From an uncultured Hydrogenophaga sp. (GTDB lineage: Bacteria; Pseudomonadota; Gammaproteobacteria; Burkholderiales; Burkholderiaceae_C), in assembly GCF_958439165.1 (NCBI RefSeq), contig NZ_OY288123.1, positions 161,197-225,196 on the forward strand: 64,000 nucleotides of DNA, written 5' to 3'. The position numbers were made by a program, and so were the translations under genes. Under the pieces are notes generated by a model. That model saw nothing but the letters and a program-made list of their open reading frames with translations, was not told the DNA's origin and searched no databases. Shown here piece after piece: positions 47,140-55,108 of the stretch (the stretch's first letter is position 1; the number at the start of each line of letters is the position of its first letter).

Positions 47140-48149
47140 GAACCAGTGGGCGCGCTAGCGGGTCGGGCCAGCAGGTTCATGCGCGCCAGCAGGCGCCGTT
47201 CGCGCTCCACCGTCTCGGTCAGGGCCTGCCGGTACTCCCGGGTGTTGAGGTATTCCAGCGTCTGATCGTAACGGGCCAGCTCGCGCTGGTGGCGCTCTGA
47301 CAGCATCGCCCGGGCAAAGCTGTCGTGCAGGCGCTGCACCACGTCCACAGGGGTGCCGCGCGGCGCGGCCAGACCCCAGGGCGAGCTGTGCACCGCGTTG
47401 GCATAACCGAGCTCGCGCAGCGTGGGCACCTCGGGCCAGCGCGGATTGCGGGCTGCATTGAAGGTGGCCAGCAATCGCACCTTGCCCTGTTCCAGCCAGG
47501 GCACGAAGCCGGTCGAGTTCACGCCCACCATCACCTGGTTGCCAGCCACCGCGAGCATCTGGTCGGCCGTGCCCCGGTAGGGCACGTGCACGTAACGGAT
47601 GCCATGGCGTGCCAGCACGTCCTCCATGGCCAGATGGGCGGTGGTGCCGATGCCGGTGCTGCCCACGATCAGTTCGCCGGGGCGGGCCATGGCCCAGTCG
47701 ATCAGGTCCGACCACTGGCGCAGCGGGCTGGCCGTCGGCACCAGCACGCCGAAGGTCACGCCCGACACTTGAGCGATGGGGCTCAGGTCGTGCAGGGGAT
47801 CCCACGGCACGTGGTTCATGAGCGCATGGCGGTACACGGTGACCGGCACCTGGCCGATGGTGTGGCCATCGGGCTCGGCCAGCTTGAGCAGCGGGGCCAC
47901 CTGGGTGCCGGCGGCGCCGGGCTTGTTGATCACCACCACCGGCTGGCCCAGCAGCGGCTGCGCCTCCTCGCACAGCACCCGCAGCGTGAGGTCGGTGGCG
48001 CCGCCGGCGGGCCAGGGCACGATGAGCTGGATCGGCCGGGCAGGGAAGGGCGCAGCGGTGCGGGCCAGAAGGACGGGTGCATGCCCCGCTGCAGCGGCGG
48101 CCACGGCCCAGGCCAGGCAGCGGCGGCGGTTGGGCAGGGGTGACTTCAT
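47136..48149 (-). CDS. Bug-family solute-binding protein
   Basis: 337-residue periplasmic receptor with an Arg-rich signal (NRRRCLAWAVAAAAAG) and FPARPIQLIVPWPAGGATDLT, PVVVINKPGAAGT and YVHVPYRGTADQ, all typical of TctC/Bug proteins. It is the first gene of the operon with the ABC ATPase and is divergent from the PQQ-type binding protein, 131 bp away. Bug proteins usually serve TctAB carriers, so finding one joined to an ABC ATPase gene is unexpected and may show a shared substrate or signal. Confidence 0.87.
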
Positions 48150-48216
48150 GCGGGCGGGCCTTGACTCAGGGTTTGCAGGGGGGTGCGGCGCACGCAGGCA
48201 CGCGGAACATCGCTCT

Positions 48217-48231
48217 GCAATTTCCGTTCCC
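48217..48231 (-). promoter_or_regulatory. Possible sigma-54 promoter for the Bug-ATPase-NTF2 operon
   Basis: On the minus strand GGGAAC, 5 bp, TTGC has the correct GG-N10-GC spacing and a perfect -12 element, but two mismatches in the -24 box. It would start transcription about 60 bp before the ATG at 48149 and lies back to back with the stronger plus-strand element at 48239. Confidence 0.3.
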
Positions 48232-48238
48232 GATCCGC

Positions 48239-48253
48239 TGGCACCGAATTTGC
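48239..48253 (+). promoter_or_regulatory. Sigma-54 (-24/-12) promoter of the PQQ-associated ABC/SoxYZ operon
   Basis: TGGCAC-CGAAT-TTGC, followed by T, is a perfect match to the sigma-54 consensus with GG-N10-GC spacing. Predicted start of transcription is about 48265, 16 bases before the ATG at 48281. GGAACA (48204) and GTTCC (48226) upstream form an inverted pair of the same motif seen before the dehydrogenase gene. Confidence 0.75.
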
Positions 48254-48280
48254 TGCCAACCCTCGCTGCCAACCCTGTCC

Positions 48281-49510
48281 ATGCCTGCCGTCCGAATGTC
48301 ACCGACCCTGTTGCTGTCCCTCTTCTGCGCGACCCTGCTGTCCGGTCTTGCGCTCGCTCCGGCGCCGGTGCGGGCGCAGGCCGCCACCAAACCGGTCACC
48401 GTGCCGCTGGCGGTCATCGGCGTGGCCGACGATCCGCGGTACGCCAACCGGCGCATGGAGCGGGCCTACCCCGGCCATCCCGCCGGCCGTGCCATCGAGG
48501 GTGCGAAGCTGGGTGCCGAAGAAGCGGCTTTCGAGCTGGAGGCCGCCGGCGTCGAGATGCCGCTGCGCGAGGTGCTGCTGAACGACGCTGCCGCCCTGCC
48601 CAAGGCGCTGGCCGAACTCAAGGCGGCCAAGGTGCAGCACATCGTGGCCGACCTGCCCGAGCCCCTGCTGCGCCAGCTGGTGCAGGCGGCACCGGCGGCC
48701 CTGGGTGGCGCCCTCATCATCAACGCCGGGCTGGACAACGACAGCCTGCGCGGTGCCCAGTGCGCCCCGCACCTGCTGCACACCTACCCCAGCCGGACCA
48801 TGCTGTCGGACGCGTTGGCCCAGTACCTCGCCGCGCGCAACTGGCGCAAGGTGCTGCTGCTCACCGGCCCGGAAGCCGGCGACGGGCTGCAGACCGAGGC
48901 CTTCCAGCGCAGCGCCCGTCGCTATGGGCTCAAGGTGACCCAGCAGAAGCCCTTCAAGCTCACCGGCGACCCGCGCGACCGCGATCTGGCCAACACCCGC
49001 CTGCTCACCGGCGAGCGCGAACACGAGGTGGTGGCAGTGATGGACGCCAACGGCGAATTCGCCCGCCTGCTGCCCTATGCCACGCAGTGGCCGCGCCCGG
49101 TGGTGGGGGCCAACGGCCTGACGGTTCAGCCCTGGCATCCGCAGTGGGAACGCAACGGTGGTCCGCAGCTCACGCGGCGCTTCGTCAAACAGGAGAACCG
49201 CCCCATGCTCGGCCACGACTGGGCCGCCTGGGCCGCGGCCAAGGCGGTGGCAGCGGTGCTGGTGGACGCACCCCGTGCGCCGGTGGCGCAGCACCTCCAG
49301 CGGTTGCGCACCGGACAGAGCTACATCGACGGCTTCAAGGGCCCGCGTCTGAGCTTCCGCGCCTGGGACGGCCAGCTGCGCCAGCCGCTCTTCCTGGCCC
49401 ATGGCGACGGCGTGGCCGGCGTGGCGCCGCTGGACGGCGTGCTGCACCCCAAGGACGTGCTCGACACCCTGGGCGTCGATGAAGCGGAGACCGCATGCAA
49501 GGCACGATGA
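48281..49510 (+). CDS. ABC transporter substrate-binding protein of the PQQ-alcohol-dehydrogenase system
   Basis: 409-residue periplasmic protein of the branched-chain-amino-acid-like receptor superfamily, in the subgroup tied to PQQ alcohol dehydrogenases: VPLAVIGVADDPRYANRRMERAYPGHPAGRAIEGA, LREVLLNDAAALPKALAEL, CAPHLLHTYPSRTMLSDALAQYL and RTGQSYIDGFKGPRLSFRAWDGQLRQP. Signal peptide ends near VRAQA. Start ATG 48281 or 48296. First gene under the sigma-54 promoter at 48239; overlaps the permease start (ATGA). Ligand unknown. Confidence 0.87.
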   Translation: MPAVRMSPTLLLSLFCATLLSGLALAPAPVRAQAATKPVTVPLAVIGVADDPRYANRRMERAYPGHPAGRAIEGAKLGAEEAAFELEAAGVEMPLREVLLNDAAALPKALAELKAAKVQHIVADLPEPLLRQLVQAAPAALGGALIINAGLDNDSLRGAQCAPHLLHTYPSRTMLSDALAQYLAARNWRKVLLLTGPEAGDGLQTEAFQRSARRYGLKVTQQKPFKLTGDPRDRDLANTRLLTGEREHEVVAVMDANGEFARLLPYATQWPRPVVGANGLTVQPWHPQWERNGGPQLTRRFVKQENRPMLGHDWAAWAAAKAVAAVLVDAPRAPVAQHLQRLRTGQSYIDGFKGPRLSFRAWDGQLRQPLFLAHGDGVAGVAPLDGVLHPKDVLDTLGVDEAETACKAR

Positions 49511-50346
49511 ACCCCGCCGACCTGGCGCTGCCCCGCCCGCCGCTGGGCCTGCACCTGCTGCGCGCGCTGCGTGCCGTGGTGGGTCGCGAGATCGGCCGCT
49601 TCGTGCGCCAGCCCTCGCGCCTGGGCTCGGCCCTGGTGCGGCCACTGCTGTGGTTCGTGGTGTTCTCGGCCGGTTTCCACAACGTGTTCGGCGTGGCCAT
49701 CATTCCGCCGTACGAGACCTACATCGAATACAAGGTCTACATGGTGCCCGGCCTGCTGGGCATGGTGGCGCTGTTCAACGGCATGCAGAGCTCGCTCTCC
49801 ATGGTGTACGACCGCGAGATGGGCGTGATGCGCCTGCTGCTCACAGCACCGCTGGCGCGCGGCTGGCTGCTCGGTTTCAAGCTGCTGGCCAGCACGGTGC
49901 TGTCGGTGCTGCAGATGGTCGTGTTCCTGCTCATCGCCTGGGCCTTCGGGGTGGACATTCCGCTGCTGTACCTGCCCGGTCTGCTGCTGGCCATGACCGC
50001 GGGTGCCGCCCTGCTGGCCGCCCTGGGTCTGATGCTCTCGGTGTACGTGAAGCAGCTGGAGAACTTCGCCGGCACCATGAACTTCGTCATCTTCCCCATG
50101 TTCTTCATCAGCCCGGCGCTCTACCCGCTGTGGAAGCTGGAGGAATCGGGGGCGGTCTGGCTGCTGCGCATGGCCGAGTTCAACCCCTTCACCCACGCGG
50201 TGGAGGCCATGCGGTTTGCCATGTACGGCCAGCTCAACGTCCTGTCGTGGGCGGTGGTGCTGGGCTGTGGCGCCGCCTTCTTTGCGCTCGCGTTGTGGGG
50301 CTACGACCCGCAGCGTGGCTTCATCCGCCAGAAGGGCGGGGGCTGA
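49507..50346 (+). CDS. ABC-2 type permease of the PQQ-alcohol-dehydrogenase system (PedC-like)
   Basis: 279-residue ABC-2 permease with six hydrophobic segments: RQPSRLGSALVRPLLWFVVF, LGMVALFNGMQSSLSMVYDREMG, LLLTAPLARGWLLGFKLLAS, then NFVIFPMFFISPALYPLWKLEE, the conserved late helix of drug/polysaccharide exporters. Combined with the ATPase at 46381 it would form an exporter, although it is grouped with a binding protein. ATG 49507 gives the ATGA overlap; ATG 49495 would add four residues. Confidence 0.86.
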   Translation: MNPADLALPRPPLGLHLLRALRAVVGREIGRFVRQPSRLGSALVRPLLWFVVFSAGFHNVFGVAIIPPYETYIEYKVYMVPGLLGMVALFNGMQSSLSMVYDREMGVMRLLLTAPLARGWLLGFKLLASTVLSVLQMVVFLLIAWAFGVDIPLLYLPGLLLAMTAGAALLAALGLMLSVYVKQLENFAGTMNFVIFPMFFISPALYPLWKLEESGAVWLLRMAEFNPFTHAVEAMRFAMYGQLNVLSWAVVLGCGAAFFALALWGYDPQRGFIRQKGGG

Positions 50347-50356
50347 GGACAACGCC

Positions 50357-51160
50357 ATGACGAATCACTTGAACTGCCTGAACCGCCGCCACATCCTGCT
50401 CGGCGGTGCACTGCTGGCCGGCGGTGTGCAGGCCGGCGACGAACTCACCGGCGGCGACCCGCTGGGCTCCATGCAGTGGCCCACGCTGCGCAAGCAGTAC
50501 CTTGGCCAGGCGCCGATGCGTTTTGCACCCGAGGTGCTGGTGCGCGGCCCGACCTTTGCCGATGACGCCATGAACGTGCCCTTGCAGGTCGATGCGCGCG
50601 CACTGGCCGGCACCGGCGGCGGGGTGGAGCGCATCCAGGTGGTGGTGGACCGCAACCCGGTGCGCGAGGTGCTGACCTACGAGCCGCTGCGGGCCTTGCC
50701 GGTGCTGGCCTTCCGCATCCGCATGGAGCAGGCATCGCCGGTGCGGGCGCTGGTGAAGACCCGCGACGGTCAGTGGCATGTGGGCAGCACCTGGGTGCAG
50801 GCCGCTGGCGGCGGCTGCACCGTGCCCGGCGCCACCCGCGCCGACGGCTCCTGGAGCCGCACCCTCAATCAGGTGCAGGCCCGCGTGTTCCCCAACGCCA
50901 TCGAGGGCAGTCGCCGGCTGCGCCTGCGGGTGATGCACCCGATGGACACCGGCCTGGTGGCCGGTGTGCCGGCCTTCTTCATCGAGCAGCTGCAGCTCGA
51001 CGACGCGGCCGGCCAGCCCTGGCTGCGGCTGGCGCTGCACGAGCCGGTGTCGGAGAACCCGCTGCTCACGCTGGAGCTGCCGCGCGAAGCGGCCGGCACC
51101 TGGCTGCTGCACGGGCGCGACAACAACGGCAACCGCATCCGGGCCGAGGTGACGGCATGA
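50357..51160 (+). CDS. SoxYZ-like sulfur-carrier fusion protein, quinoprotein dehydrogenase associated
   Basis: 267-residue exported protein joining a SoxY-like domain (about 30-155) and a SoxZ-like domain (about 165-265: ARVFPNAIEGSRRLRLRVMHPMDTG). Cys154 sits in AAGGGCTVPG at the domain junction, matching the GGC swinging-arm carrier cysteine at the end of SoxY. The N-terminus (NRRHILLGGALLAGGVQA) is a Tat/Sec-type signal. Sox carriers hold thiosulfate-derived sulfur, but versions beside quinoprotein dehydrogenases have no known cargo. Ten bases after the permease stop; overlaps the next gene by ATGA. Confidence 0.83.
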   Translation: MTNHLNCLNRRHILLGGALLAGGVQAGDELTGGDPLGSMQWPTLRKQYLGQAPMRFAPEVLVRGPTFADDAMNVPLQVDARALAGTGGGVERIQVVVDRNPVREVLTYEPLRALPVLAFRIRMEQASPVRALVKTRDGQWHVGSTWVQAAGGGCTVPGATRADGSWSRTLNQVQARVFPNAIEGSRRLRLRVMHPMDTGLVAGVPAFFIEQLQLDDAAGQPWLRLALHEPVSENPLLTLELPREAAGTWLLHGRDNNGNRIRAEVTA

Positions 51161-52122
51161 ACCTGCGCACCGCTGCGGTCGGCATGGTGCTGGTAGCCAC
51201 GGCGTCGGCCCAGGCACAGACCAGCCTCACGCTGCCCGACTACCGCCTCCAGCCGCGCCAGCTGGCGGCCGACACCTGGGTGATCGAGGGCGCGGTGGAC
51301 GACTTCAGCCGCGCCAACGGCTGCAACATCATCAACACCGCCTTCATCGCCACGCCCGAGGGCACCTGGGTGATCAACACCGGCCCTTCGCGCCTGTACG
51401 GCGAGCAGCAGAAGGCGGCGGTGGCCCGCGCCACGCCGCAGCCGGTGAAGCGGGTGCTCAGCCTGAACCTGCATCCCGACTACTTCTTCGGCCACCAGGC
51501 CTGGGCGGGTGTGCCGACGGCGGCGCTGTCCGGCAGCATCGCCGGCATGCAGGCCGAGGGCCGCGCCTATGCCGACAACCTGTACCGGCTGTGCGGCGAC
51601 TGGATGAAGGGCACCGAGTCCACCCCGTCGACCGAGACCATCGATCCGGCCCGCCTGCCCCAGACCTTGAGGCTGGGTGGCCACGCGCTGGAGCTGCACC
51701 GCCTGAGCGGCCACACCGCCGACGACCTGGTGCTGCTCGATGCCACCACCGGCGTGCTGTACGCAGGCGGCCTGATCTTTGCCGACCGGGTGCCCACCAC
51801 GCCCCATGCCGACTTCGACGCCTGGCTGGCCAGCCTGGACGTGCTGGAGCGCTGGCATGCGCAGGGCAGGTTCCGCACCGTGGTGCCCAGCCACGGCCCG
51901 GTGCACAGCGGTCTGTCCGGCCTGCAGCAGACCCGCGACTGGCTGCGCTGGATGACCGGCCTGATGCGCGAGAGCGCCGAGCGCGGGGTCGACCTGAGCG
52001 AACTGCTGCGCACCCCGGTACCGCCGCGTTTTGCCCGCTGGGCGGCCCAGCCGGCCGAGCTGCACCGCAGCCTGACCCAGTGGTATCCGCGCTTCGAGCA
52101 GCAGGCGCTGCAGGCCCGCTGA
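51157..52122 (+). CDS. Quinoprotein relay system metallohydrolase 1 (MBL fold)
   Basis: 321-residue exported MBL-fold protein (signal ends near SAQAQ). The core has WVIEGAVDDFSRANGCNIINTAFI, WVINTGPSRLYGEQQ, SLNLHPDYFFGHQAW and HRLSGHTADDLVLLD with PSHGPVHSG late. The usual HxHxDH is NLHPDY (Asn104, His106, Asp108, Tyr109), so two ligand positions differ and zinc binding is likely altered. It pairs with the SoxYZ-like carrier in a cluster arrangement seen around many PQQ dehydrogenases. Last gene of the 48281 operon, followed by a small hairpin. Confidence 0.82.
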   Translation: MNLRTAAVGMVLVATASAQAQTSLTLPDYRLQPRQLAADTWVIEGAVDDFSRANGCNIINTAFIATPEGTWVINTGPSRLYGEQQKAAVARATPQPVKRVLSLNLHPDYFFGHQAWAGVPTAALSGSIAGMQAEGRAYADNLYRLCGDWMKGTESTPSTETIDPARLPQTLRLGGHALELHRLSGHTADDLVLLDATTGVLYAGGLIFADRVPTTPHADFDAWLASLDVLERWHAQGRFRTVVPSHGPVHSGLSGLQQTRDWLRWMTGLMRESAERGVDLSELLRTPVPPRFARWAAQPAELHRSLTQWYPRFEQQALQAR

Positions 52123-52129
52123 GGCAGGT

Positions 52130-52150
52130 GGCGCAGTCGTGAACTGCGCC
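52130..52150 (+). terminator. Hairpin after the SoxYZ/metallohydrolase operon
   Basis: GGCGCAGT, a 5-base loop, then ACTGCGCC: a perfect 8-bp stem starting 8 bases after the stop at 52122. There is no U-run, so if it terminates transcription it needs Rho; it may instead protect the message end or be an operator, because it contains TGAACT next to the half-site array. Confidence 0.4.
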
Positions 52151-52157
52151 GTTCAGG

Positions 52158-52243
52158 ACTGTTCCACCGGTCAGTGATTCATTTTTGAACACGCATGAAC
52201 ACTTCATGAACAGCGGGCCTGCCCGGCACTGTTCCAACCGGTC
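52158..52243. promoter_or_regulatory. Array of TGTTC[CA] half-sites: candidate enhancer for the sigma-54 activator
   Basis: ACTGTTCCACCGGTC (52158-52172) and ACTGTTCCAACCGGTC (52228-52243) are direct repeats differing by one inserted A. Between them TGAACA occurs at 52186, 52196 and 52207, about one helical turn apart, the reverse complement being TGTTCA. Five half-sites within 86 bp, ending 65 bp upstream of the -24 box, look like activator-binding sites. Confidence 0.6.
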
Positions 52244-52308
52244 GGCCAGGGGCGTCGCAGGACCGTTTTTCTAGGGGTTTCCACGAGGGTTTTTCGGGGG
52301 GTGGCGGC

Positions 52309-52323
52309 TGGCACAGATGTTGC
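52309..52323 (+). promoter_or_regulatory. Sigma-54 (-24/-12) promoter of the PQQ alcohol dehydrogenase
   Basis: TGGCAC-AGATG-TTGC matches the sigma-54 consensus exactly, with GG-N10-GC spacing. The predicted transcription start is about 52335, leaving a leader of roughly 95 bases before the GTG at 52430. Confidence 0.78.
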
Positions 52324-52429
52324 CCTTGGGACTGGGTGCAACCCAAGGACCGGAGGGGTCGGGGTGTCACCAGCGGCTGCGCAGGGGCGTGGTCGCCGCC
52401 ATCAACCCCCAAAGAGCAGGAGACCGACC

Positions 52430-54151
52430 GTGAAACGCACCCTATTGAGTCTGTTGATGCTGGCCGCCACCGCCCAGGTGAGCGCCCAGGGCGTGACCGA
52501 CGCCATGATCGCCAACGACGCCAAAACCCCCGAGAACGTGCTGAGCTGGGGCCTGGGCACCCAGGGCCAGCGCCACTCCACGCTCAACAACATCAACGCC
52601 AAGTCCATCAACAAGCTCGTGCCGGTGTGGTCGATGTCGTTCGGCGGCGAGAAGCAGCGCGGCCAGCAGAGCCAGCCGCTGGTGCACAACGGCAAGATGT
52701 TCGTCACCGCCTCCTACTCGCGCATCTACGCGGTGGACGCCAAGACCGGCCAGAAGCTGTGGAAGTACGAGCACCGCCTGCCCGAAGGCATCATGCCCTG
52801 CTGCGACGTGATCAACCGCGGCGCTGCGCTCTATGACAACCTGGTGATCTTCGGCACCCTGGACGCCCAGCTGGTGGCCCTGGACCAGAACACCGGCAAG
52901 GTGGTGTGGCGCGAGAAGATCGACGACTACTCTGCCGGCTACAGCTACACCGCTGCCCCCCTGATTGCCGAAGGCCTGCTGCTGACCGGCGTGTCCGGCG
53001 GCGAGTTCGGCGTGATCGGCCGCGTGGAAGCGCGCGACCCCAAGACCGGCAAGATGGTCTGGACCCGTCCGGTGGTCGAAGGCCACATGGGCTACAAGGA
53101 CGGCAAGGAGAACGGCATCTCCGGCACCACCAACGCCTCCTGGCCCGGCGAGACCTGGAAGACCGGCGGCGCCGCCACCTGGTTGGGTGGCACCTACGAT
53201 CCCAAGACCGGCCTGGCCTACTTCGGCACCGGCAACCCGGGCCCGTGGAACAGCCACGTGCGCAAGGGCGACAACCTGTACTCGGCCTCCACCGTGGCCA
53301 TCGACGTCAAGACCGGCAAGATCGTCTGGCACTACCAGAACACCCCGAACGACGGCTGGGACTATGACGGCGTGAACGAGTTCGTCACCTTCGACATGGA
53401 CGGCAAGCGCATGGGCGCCAAGGCCGACCGCAACGGCTTTTTCTACGTGAACGATGCCACCACCGGCAAGCTGGTCAACGCCTTCCCGTTCGTGAAGAAG
53501 GTGACCTGGGCCACCGGCATCGACCTGAAGACCGGCCGCCCGAACTTCGTGGACGACAACCGCCCCGGCGACCCGACCGCCGCCGGTGGTGACGGCACCA
53601 AGGGCAAGAGCGTGTTCTCGGCCCCGGGCTTCCTGGGCGGCAAGAACCAGATGCCCATGGCCTACAGCCCGAAGACCGGCCTGTTCTACGTCCCGACCAA
53701 CGAATGGGGCATGGAGATCTGGAACGAGCCGATCACCTACAAGAAAGGCGCAGCCTTCCTGGGTGCCGGCTTCACCATCAAGCCGCTGTTCGACGACCAC
53801 ATCGGCTCGCTGCGCGCCATCGATCCCAAGACCGGCAAGGTGGCCTGGGAAGTCAAGAACAGCGCCCCGCTGTGGGGTGGTGTGCTGACCGCCGGCGACC
53901 TGGTGTTCTGGGGCACGCCCGAAGGCTTCCTGAAGGCCGCCGATGCCAAGACCGGCAAGGTGGTGTGGCAGTTCCAGACCGGCTCCGGCGTGGTGGCCCC
54001 GCCCATCACCTGGATGCAGGATGGCGAGCAGTACGTCAGCGTGGTCTCCGGCTGGGGTGGCGCCGTTCCCCTGTGGGGCGGTGAAGTCGCCAAGAAGGTG
54101 AATTTCCTGGAGCAGGGCGGTTCCGTCTGGACCTTCAAGCTCATGAAGTAA
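52430..54151 (+). CDS. PQQ-dependent alcohol dehydrogenase, lanthanide type (PedH/ExaF-like)
   Basis: 573-residue periplasmic quinoprotein with an eight-bladed propeller that oxidises alcohols and passes electrons to a cytochrome c. Signal peptide ends near QVSAQ. Adjacent cysteines Cys124-Cys125 (MPCCDVINRG) form the disulfide over PQQ. Metal ligands are Glu192 (GGEFGV), Asn269 (GTGNPG) and catalytic Asp311 in NDGWDYDGVNE. Asp313, two residues on, is the extra ligand diagnostic of lanthanide-dependent enzymes (Ser or Ala in calcium enzymes). There is no C-terminal heme domain. W-motifs such as DAKTGKVVWQF repeat along the chain. Similarity is to ethanol/2-phenylethanol-type enzymes rather than MxaF. 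Start is GTG with GCAGGAG upstream. Confidence 0.92.
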   Translation: MKRTLLSLLMLAATAQVSAQGVTDAMIANDAKTPENVLSWGLGTQGQRHSTLNNINAKSINKLVPVWSMSFGGEKQRGQQSQPLVHNGKMFVTASYSRIYAVDAKTGQKLWKYEHRLPEGIMPCCDVINRGAALYDNLVIFGTLDAQLVALDQNTGKVVWREKIDDYSAGYSYTAAPLIAEGLLLTGVSGGEFGVIGRVEARDPKTGKMVWTRPVVEGHMGYKDGKENGISGTTNASWPGETWKTGGAATWLGGTYDPKTGLAYFGTGNPGPWNSHVRKGDNLYSASTVAIDVKTGKIVWHYQNTPNDGWDYDGVNEFVTFDMDGKRMGAKADRNGFFYVNDATTGKLVNAFPFVKKVTWATGIDLKTGRPNFVDDNRPGDPTAAGGDGTKGKSVFSAPGFLGGKNQMPMAYSPKTGLFYVPTNEWGMEIWNEPITYKKGAAFLGAGFTIKPLFDDHIGSLRAIDPKTGKVAWEVKNSAPLWGGVLTAGDLVFWGTPEGFLKAADAKTGKVVWQFQTGSGVVAPPITWMQDGEQYVSVVSGWGGAVPLWGGEVAKKVNFLEQGGSVWTFKLMK

Positions 54152-54165
54152 GTTGTGTGGGTGAG

Positions 54166-54200
54166 GGGTGGCGCGGCGCAAGCCCGCCACCCTTTTTTTT
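54166..54200 (+). terminator. Rho-independent terminator between dehydrogenase and cytochrome genes
   Basis: GGGTGGCG (54166-54173) pairs with CGCCACCC (54185-54192), an 11-base loop between, followed by eight T. It lies 15 bases after the dehydrogenase stop and ends 12 bases before the cytochrome start, so most transcripts should stop before the cytochrome gene. Confidence 0.8.
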
Positions 54201-54212
54201 CGGATGAATCAC

Positions 54213-54545
54213 ATGCGTTTCCCCCTTTCCCTGACCGCCGCCCTGGCCCTGGGTGCCGTGCTCGCGGCCCCGGTGCAAGCCCAGGACATGGCGGCTGCCG
54301 TTGACCTGGCCAAGGCCAGCGGCTGCTATTCGTGCCACGCCAACGCCGAGAAGGTGGTCGGCCCGGCCTTTGCCACCATCGCCGAGAAGTACGCCGGCGA
54401 CATGGACGCCGCTGCCACCCTGGCGCAGTCGATCCAGAACGGCTCCAAGGGCAAGTACGGCCGCATTCCCATGCCGCCGCATGCCAGCCTGGGTCAGGCC
54501 GACCTGAAGCTGCTGTCGGCCTGGGTGCTGACCATCAAGCCATGA
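54213..54545 (+). CDS. Class I cytochrome c (electron acceptor of the alcohol dehydrogenase)
   Basis: 110-residue periplasmic cytochrome. Signal peptide RFPLSLTAALALGAVLAAPVQAQ, one heme motif CYSCH (Cys38, Cys41, His42) and the likely axial Met in GRIPMPPH, giving a c551/c550-type protein. It is placed like ExaB/PedF/XoxG as the direct acceptor from the dehydrogenase. ATG 54213 has GGA eight bases upstream; ATG 54204 (adding MNH) directly follows the terminator T-run with no ribosome-binding site. Overlaps the next gene by ATGA. Confidence 0.88.
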   Translation: MRFPLSLTAALALGAVLAAPVQAQDMAAAVDLAKASGCYSCHANAEKVVGPAFATIAEKYAGDMDAAATLAQSIQNGSKGKYGRIPMPPHASLGQADLKLLSAWVLTIKP

Positions 54546-55102
54546 GGGCAGGCCTGCTGCTGGCCACGGCCCTGATCGGGGTCTGTGGCTGGGCGCAGGC
54601 CTTCGACTACAGCGGCACCAAGAACCTGGTGGCCGTCACCCGCGACGGCGCCCGCACCGCCATCGGCCGGGTCGATTTCATACCCCGGCCCGAGGGCGGC
54701 GCCGGCTTCAAGGTCAGCGTGGACCCGGCCGTCATGCGCGACCACTTCCTCTCGATGCGCGAGTTCAAGTGCCTGCCGGCCGAACCCGAGATCACCTGCT
54801 TCGTGCCCTATCCGTACGCCGGCCCGACCCGCGTGAAACCGGGTGAATTCGCCTGGCTGGAACACCACCTGCTGTTCTTCTTCAAGCAGCCGCGCGACTA
54901 CGGCGCCAAGCTGTGGAATGGCATGGTGTTCAAGCTGCGGGAAGAGGGCAGCGCCCTGGTCGGCGAGCCCCAGGCCATCGATCTGAACCGCCTGGGCGTG
55001 CCGCCGGAGCGGCCGGATGAACCCTTGTACGGCCCGGCCGACCGGGACGACTTCGCGCCGGGGGTGCGCTGGGTGGTGCAGATACGGATCGAAAAGTCCT
55101 GA
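54542..55102 (+). CDS. Uncharacterised exported protein coupled to the cytochrome gene
   Basis: 186 residues with a clear signal peptide (LLLATALIGVCGWAQA) and no membrane helix afterwards. Two cysteines (CLPAEPEITC, about 77 and 85) could form a disulfide. Conserved-looking parts are DYSGTKNLVAVTRDGARTAI and PRDYGAKLWNGMVFKL. I do not recognise a family. The ATGA overlap with the cytochrome suggests a job in the dehydrogenase electron chain. The gene converges with the pqq operon end, stops 6 bp apart. Confidence 0.7.
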   Translation: MRAGLLLATALIGVCGWAQAFDYSGTKNLVAVTRDGARTAIGRVDFIPRPEGGAGFKVSVDPAVMRDHFLSMREFKCLPAEPEITCFVPYPYAGPTRVKPGEFAWLEHHLLFFFKQPRDYGAKLWNGMVFKLREEGSALVGEPQAIDLNRLGVPPERPDEPLYGPADRDDFAPGVRWVVQIRIEKS

Positions 55103-55108
55103 CCCGTC

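Larger units (their letters stand above)
52123..52429 (+). other. 307-bp control region upstream of the PQQ alcohol dehydrogenase
   Basis: No gene. From left to right it contains a hairpin (52130-52150), two near-identical ACTGTTCC(A)ACCGGTC blocks 70 bp apart with three TGAACA copies between them, a T/G-rich stretch (52264-52300) that may bend, a perfect sigma-54 promoter (52309-52323) and an untranslated leader of about 95 bases ending in GCAGGAG before the GTG start. This is the typical architecture of an enhancer-dependent promoter. Confidence 0.7.
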
